Assembly (NCBI RefSeq): GCF_044359855.1
Contig: NZ_CP132291.1
Span: 744,001-808,000, forward strand
Direction of reading: 5' to 3'
Source: Rummeliibacillus pycnus_A
GTDB lineage: Bacteria; Bacillota; Bacilli; Bacillales_A; Planococcaceae
DNA: 64,000 nt
The position numbers were made by a program, and so were the translations under genes. The notes under the pieces are model-generated. The model saw only the letters and a list, made by a program, of their open reading frames with translations. It was not told the origin of the DNA and did no database searches. Of the stretch, positions 61,540-64,000 are shown piece by piece (within the stretch, counting starts at the first letter, position 1; every line of letters begins with the position of its first letter).

Positions 61540-61584
61540 TAACACCTTTTAGTGTTACATTTATTATAACACCTTTTAGTGTTA
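61540..61584 (-). promoter_or_regulatory. double operator and promoter of the AHSA1-ArsR operon
   Basis: TAACACCTTTTAGTGTTA occurs twice (61540-61557 and 61567-61584), each an inverted repeat of TAACAC, 27 bases apart from start to start. A minus-strand TATAAT (61563-61568) lies between them. It is the expected architecture for autorepression by the ArsR protein. Confidence 0.72.
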
Positions 61585-61641
61585 TTTTGTACACTAAAAT
61601 TAAATTTATACATCCTTATTATCTTTGAACTTTTAGTTGGC

Positions 61642-63177
61642 CTAAATTACTTTTGTATAATTCATATAGAGAGCTTTCAGTTTTTCAAACGCAGCTTCAA
61701 AATCTAATGAGATTACTGAAATTTGAGTTAATCGATGTTTTTTCAAATACATACTTTCATCATGCAAAAGTAAACCATTCAGTTTTGCATCATCACTAAA
61801 ATATTCAAGTTCCAATGGTAATTTCATCGATACAATCATTGGATATAAAGATTTTTGAACTATACAATATTGTAAGAATGGCGATTTGAATATTTGTTCC
61901 ATTCTTATTTGAAGTAGGTCAAATCGCTCGGGATATTCTTGTAATGCTAAAAGTGTATTTGCCACTAAGAATGCAGGGATTGTAAATGGCAGCGGATGAT
62001 TAAAATAATGTACTAAGTTCATATAGAGAGGTGCATCATTTTTTTGTAGTTTTCCATTTGTAAATATAAATGCTAATCCACTCATTGCACCGAGTGACTT
62101 TCCGCTCACAGCGGTTGCTATATGTAATTGTTCCATTGAAAATGAAAAAGAGCCAAATGAGCTAATACAGTCTGCACAAACTTTAACATTATATTTTTGG
62201 GCTAACTTGAGTATCGGTTCAAAATCGTTGCAAATACCTATAGAAGTCTCACCGTGTACAAAGCAAATCCAATGATAGTTTCCTGTCCATAAATTCTGTT
62301 CAATCTCCAATAAATTAAACGATTCTCCCCATTTATACGTACAAAGATCAAAGTTTAAATGCCATTTCTTCCCTTGTCGTATTAGTCGTTCACCAAATTC
62401 TCCATTTGAGATTATTAACCCTTTTGTTTCTTTAAAATCTGCTTTCATTTGACCAAGCATTACATCGTTTGCCAAGGTACCTGTTCCGACAAGTGTTGTA
62501 ACATGTTTTGCGTTTGATAATTCCAGAAGCTTCACTCTCATCTCATTATATAGAGATAAAAACTCTGAAGATCGATGTGAAGTTCCTGTATGTGTAAGTG
62601 GTTGTTCTTGTTCAACGGGTCCCGGAAAAAAAGTATTTTGAGTTAATCTTATACGTTCACTCATTTTGGATCCGTTTTTCCGTGTTAATATCATAGGCAT
62701 AAATTTCGCATCTTCTGTCCCAACTTCTTCAGCAAATTGCTGAAAACCTAATTGATTATAAAGTTTTTTCTCTCTCGTAATACCCGAAATAACAGCAGCC
62801 GTATAGCCTCTATCATACACATAAGAATAGATACCTTTAGCTAGTTGACTAAATACCCGTCCATTTCGAAATTCTTTTTTGACAGCTAAAAGTCGTATTT
62901 CACAGAGTTTATGGCAAACTTCTTTCGCCAACAACAACTCCACATTTCCAATTTTCTCATCTAACGAAAATGGACGCTTATCTCGAAATGCAAGCATACC
63001 TACCATCTCTGTTCCTTTGTATACAAGCAAATATGTATTTTCAGAATGGAAGCGATCTATTAATCTTTTCTTTTCATTTGGTCGATGCTGTGGTATTTCC
63101 TCTACAAATGTTTCATAATTTAATTTAGCAATTTCATCAAATTCCTTATCGGTCCTGGCAATTTTACACCAATACAT
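61642..63177 (-). CDS. GNAT (FeeM-like) - class V aminotransferase fusion protein
   Basis: 511 aa from the ATG at 63177 (a TTG two codons earlier overlaps the plsY-like stop). Residues about 5-165 form a GNAT domain resembling N-acyl amino acid synthases (MVGMLAFRDKRPFSLDEKIG, RLLAVKKEFRNGRVFSQLAK). Residues about 180-511 are a fold-type I aminotransferase of the alanine-glyoxylate / 2-aminoethylphosphonate group: FFPGPVEQEQPLTHTGTSHR, GTGTLANDV, Asp in CADCISSFGSF and Schiff-base Lys in AVSGKSLGAMSG (about 360). It may make or modify an acylated amino compound; no specific reaction is known to me. Confidence 0.8.
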   Translation of the reverse strand: MYWCKIARTDKEFDEIAKLNYETFVEEIPQHRPNEKKRLIDRFHSENTYLLVYKGTEMVGMLAFRDKRPFSLDEKIGNVELLLAKEVCHKLCEIRLLAVKKEFRNGRVFSQLAKGIYSYVYDRGYTAAVISGITREKKLYNQLGFQQFAEEVGTEDAKFMPMILTRKNGSKMSERIRLTQNTFFPGPVEQEQPLTHTGTSHRSSEFLSLYNEMRVKLLELSNAKHVTTLVGTGTLANDVMLGQMKADFKETKGLIISNGEFGERLIRQGKKWHLNFDLCTYKWGESFNLLEIEQNLWTGNYHWICFVHGETSIGICNDFEPILKLAQKYNVKVCADCISSFGSFSFSMEQLHIATAVSGKSLGAMSGLAFIFTNGKLQKNDAPLYMNLVHYFNHPLPFTIPAFLVANTLLALQEYPERFDLLQIRMEQIFKSPFLQYCIVQKSLYPMIVSMKLPLELEYFSDDAKLNGLLLHDESMYLKKHRLTQISVISLDFEAAFEKLKALYMNYTKVI

Positions 63178-63179
63178 AT

Positions 63180-63731
63180 TCAAATCACTTCTTTCATTAA
63201 GTTTTCACGATGTTTCCAAGTTATAAACAAAAAGCTAATAATTATTGGGCTATACATTGGTAGATGAAGAAGATAAATACAAAAACTGTATGTAAGGTAA
63301 CCAAACACCATACTGGATGTCAAACTCTTTGTAAATGGCAAGGTCACTACTGTTCCGCAAATTAGCATTAAAAAGAGCGAAGGGTTTAAACTTAATAATC
63401 CACCAATCATTGTAGCTACTCCTTTTCCACCCTTTAGACGTAACCAAAATGGAAAAAGATGCCCTAAAATACAAATTACAACTCCAAAAGAGACCATGAT
63501 CTCATCAAACTCAAAAAATCTTCCTATATAAACAACAATTGCACCTTTTAAACCATCAAACAATAGTGTAATAACAAATGCCCATTTTCCTAGGGTCCGT
63601 CCTGCATTTCGCGCCCCTAGGTTTCCGCTGTTTTTCTGTTGCAATGATATACCGTACCATTTACCCACGAACCAAGCAGACATAAAGGTCCCAATGAAGT
63701 AACAAAACAACAAGTAATAAAAATTCTCCAA
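63180..63731 (-). CDS. PlsY-like glycerol-3-phosphate acyltransferase, accessory copy
   Basis: 183 aa, about five TM helices with the three PlsY motifs: SGNLGARNAGRTLG, DGLKGAIVV, GHLFPFWLRLKGGKGVATMI, and a WKHRENLMKE end. PlsY transfers acyl from acyl-phosphate to glycerol-3-phosphate. The first motif reads GNLGARN where the housekeeping enzyme has GNxGATN, hinting at a changed acceptor. TTG at 63731 has AGGTG upstream and fits the family start; ATG at 63752 has no site. Two bases separate it from the GNAT-aminotransferase gene, so the two are an operon. Confidence 0.85.
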   Translation of the reverse strand: MENFYYLLFCYFIGTFMSAWFVGKWYGISLQQKNSGNLGARNAGRTLGKWAFVITLLFDGLKGAIVVYIGRFFEFDEIMVSFGVVICILGHLFPFWLRLKGGKGVATMIGGLLSLNPSLFLMLICGTVVTLPFTKSLTSSMVFGYLTYSFCIYLLHLPMYSPIIISFLFITWKHRENLMKEVI

Positions 63732-63958
63732 TAAAGCACCTACTTTAATCATTTATGTTTACATTTTCATTTTTTATAGTTCTCCAACAATATAAACTTT
63801 CTATAATTACTAATTATTCCCTTGAATTTATTGTAAAACACTCTAAGTAATATTCCCACATCATTTGGATAAAGCATTTTTTATACTAAAAGAATACTGA
63901 CTAATAAAGCTTTCTATAAAAAAATGATGATATTTCATTTCAAGCATTTACTTAGTGT

Positions 63959-64000
63959 GCCACTCCAGATGGCGCTTTCCGCGGGCGAGCGGTGAGCCTC
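63959..64000. repeat. family B repeat, left end, running off the window
   Basis: GCCACTCCAGATGGCGCTTT then CCGCGGGCGAGCGGTGAGCC. Same left end as 39789 and 41463, in its GC-rich, less decayed form. Nothing is recognised between 63753 and 63958. Confidence 0.55.

Noticed and set aside
1..64000. CRISPR array, tRNA/rRNA genes, replication origin
   Set aside because: Repeats are interspersed at irregular kilobase distances, not spaced direct repeats; no cloverleaf, rRNA core or DnaA-box cluster was noticed by eye. A tRNAscan/Infernal run would be decisive.

Overview
The window is low-GC, AT-rich chromosomal DNA from an endospore-forming Firmicute. A complete gerA-type germinant-receptor operon, a FapR-type fatty-acid operator, a T-box leader, A/G-rich ribosome binding sites and frequent TTG/GTG starts all fit Bacillaceae/Planococcaceae (Lysinibacillus-, Psychrobacillus- or Bacillus-like). 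The exact genus is inference. No rRNA, tRNA or CRISPR array was recognised.

Layout. 0.3-2.3 kb: glycolipid-type glycosyltransferase and polysaccharide deacetylase operon. 3.7-5.2 kb: MerR regulator plus membrane protein behind a MerR-type promoter. 5.5-7.4 kb: a class II lysyl-tRNA synthetase behind a T-box leader. 7.5-14.7 kb: single accessory genes (AI-2E-type permease, SGNH hydrolase, acetyltransferases, small membrane proteins, VOC protein, DUF2785) separated by many copies of a short hairpin repeat. 15.07-16.52 kb: an intact IS3-family element inserted into the loop of one of those hairpins. 16.7-20.7 kb: accessory fatty-acid synthesis genes fabZ, fabH and fabF with a FapR box and an MmyB-type regulator. 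20.9-22.7 kb: a frameshifted uridine-kinase-like gene, a LURP-one protein and a truncated aminoglycoside phosphotransferase. 23.0-23.25 kb: a promoter, 14-codon leader peptide and tandem terminators with no obvious partner gene. 23.5-25.3 kb: an ABC-class P-loop ATPase. 25.6-29.8 kb: a heterodimeric ABC exporter. 30-44 kb: mostly single minus-strand genes (acetyltransferases, serine hydrolases, HAD, DinB, Bcr/CflA exporter, aminotransferase), a patch of phage/plasmid remnants at 33.4-34.4 kb, and a type I holin-like toxin with an apparent antisense RNA at 43.5-43.9 kb.

44.3-48.7 kb: germinant receptor operon in the order A, C, small D-type subunit, B, with a sigma-G-like promoter. 48.8-51.4 kb: MarR regulator, ring-cleaving dioxygenase and luciferase-like oxidoreductase, resembling a quinone/electrophile detoxification operon. 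51.6-60.5 kb: acetyltransferases, lipoprotein, Nudix hydrolase, Sel1/TPR proteins, a two-gene ABC transporter, a Pro/Gly-rich repeat protein and a VOC gene under a LexA-like box. 60.7-61.6 kb: AHSA1/ArsR pair under a double operator. 61.6-63.7 kb: a PlsY-like acyltransferase followed by a GNAT-aminotransferase fusion, the most novel-looking pair in the window.

Two features stand out overall. The interspersed hairpin repeats and gene fragments are concentrated in about 2-38 kb and almost absent from 45-64 kb, so the first part looks like plastic accessory DNA. Several genes are broken by single-base changes or truncation (PTS EIIB-like, uridine kinase, APH, SGNH, VOC, Rep fragments), which means either recent decay or sequence errors at homopolymers.
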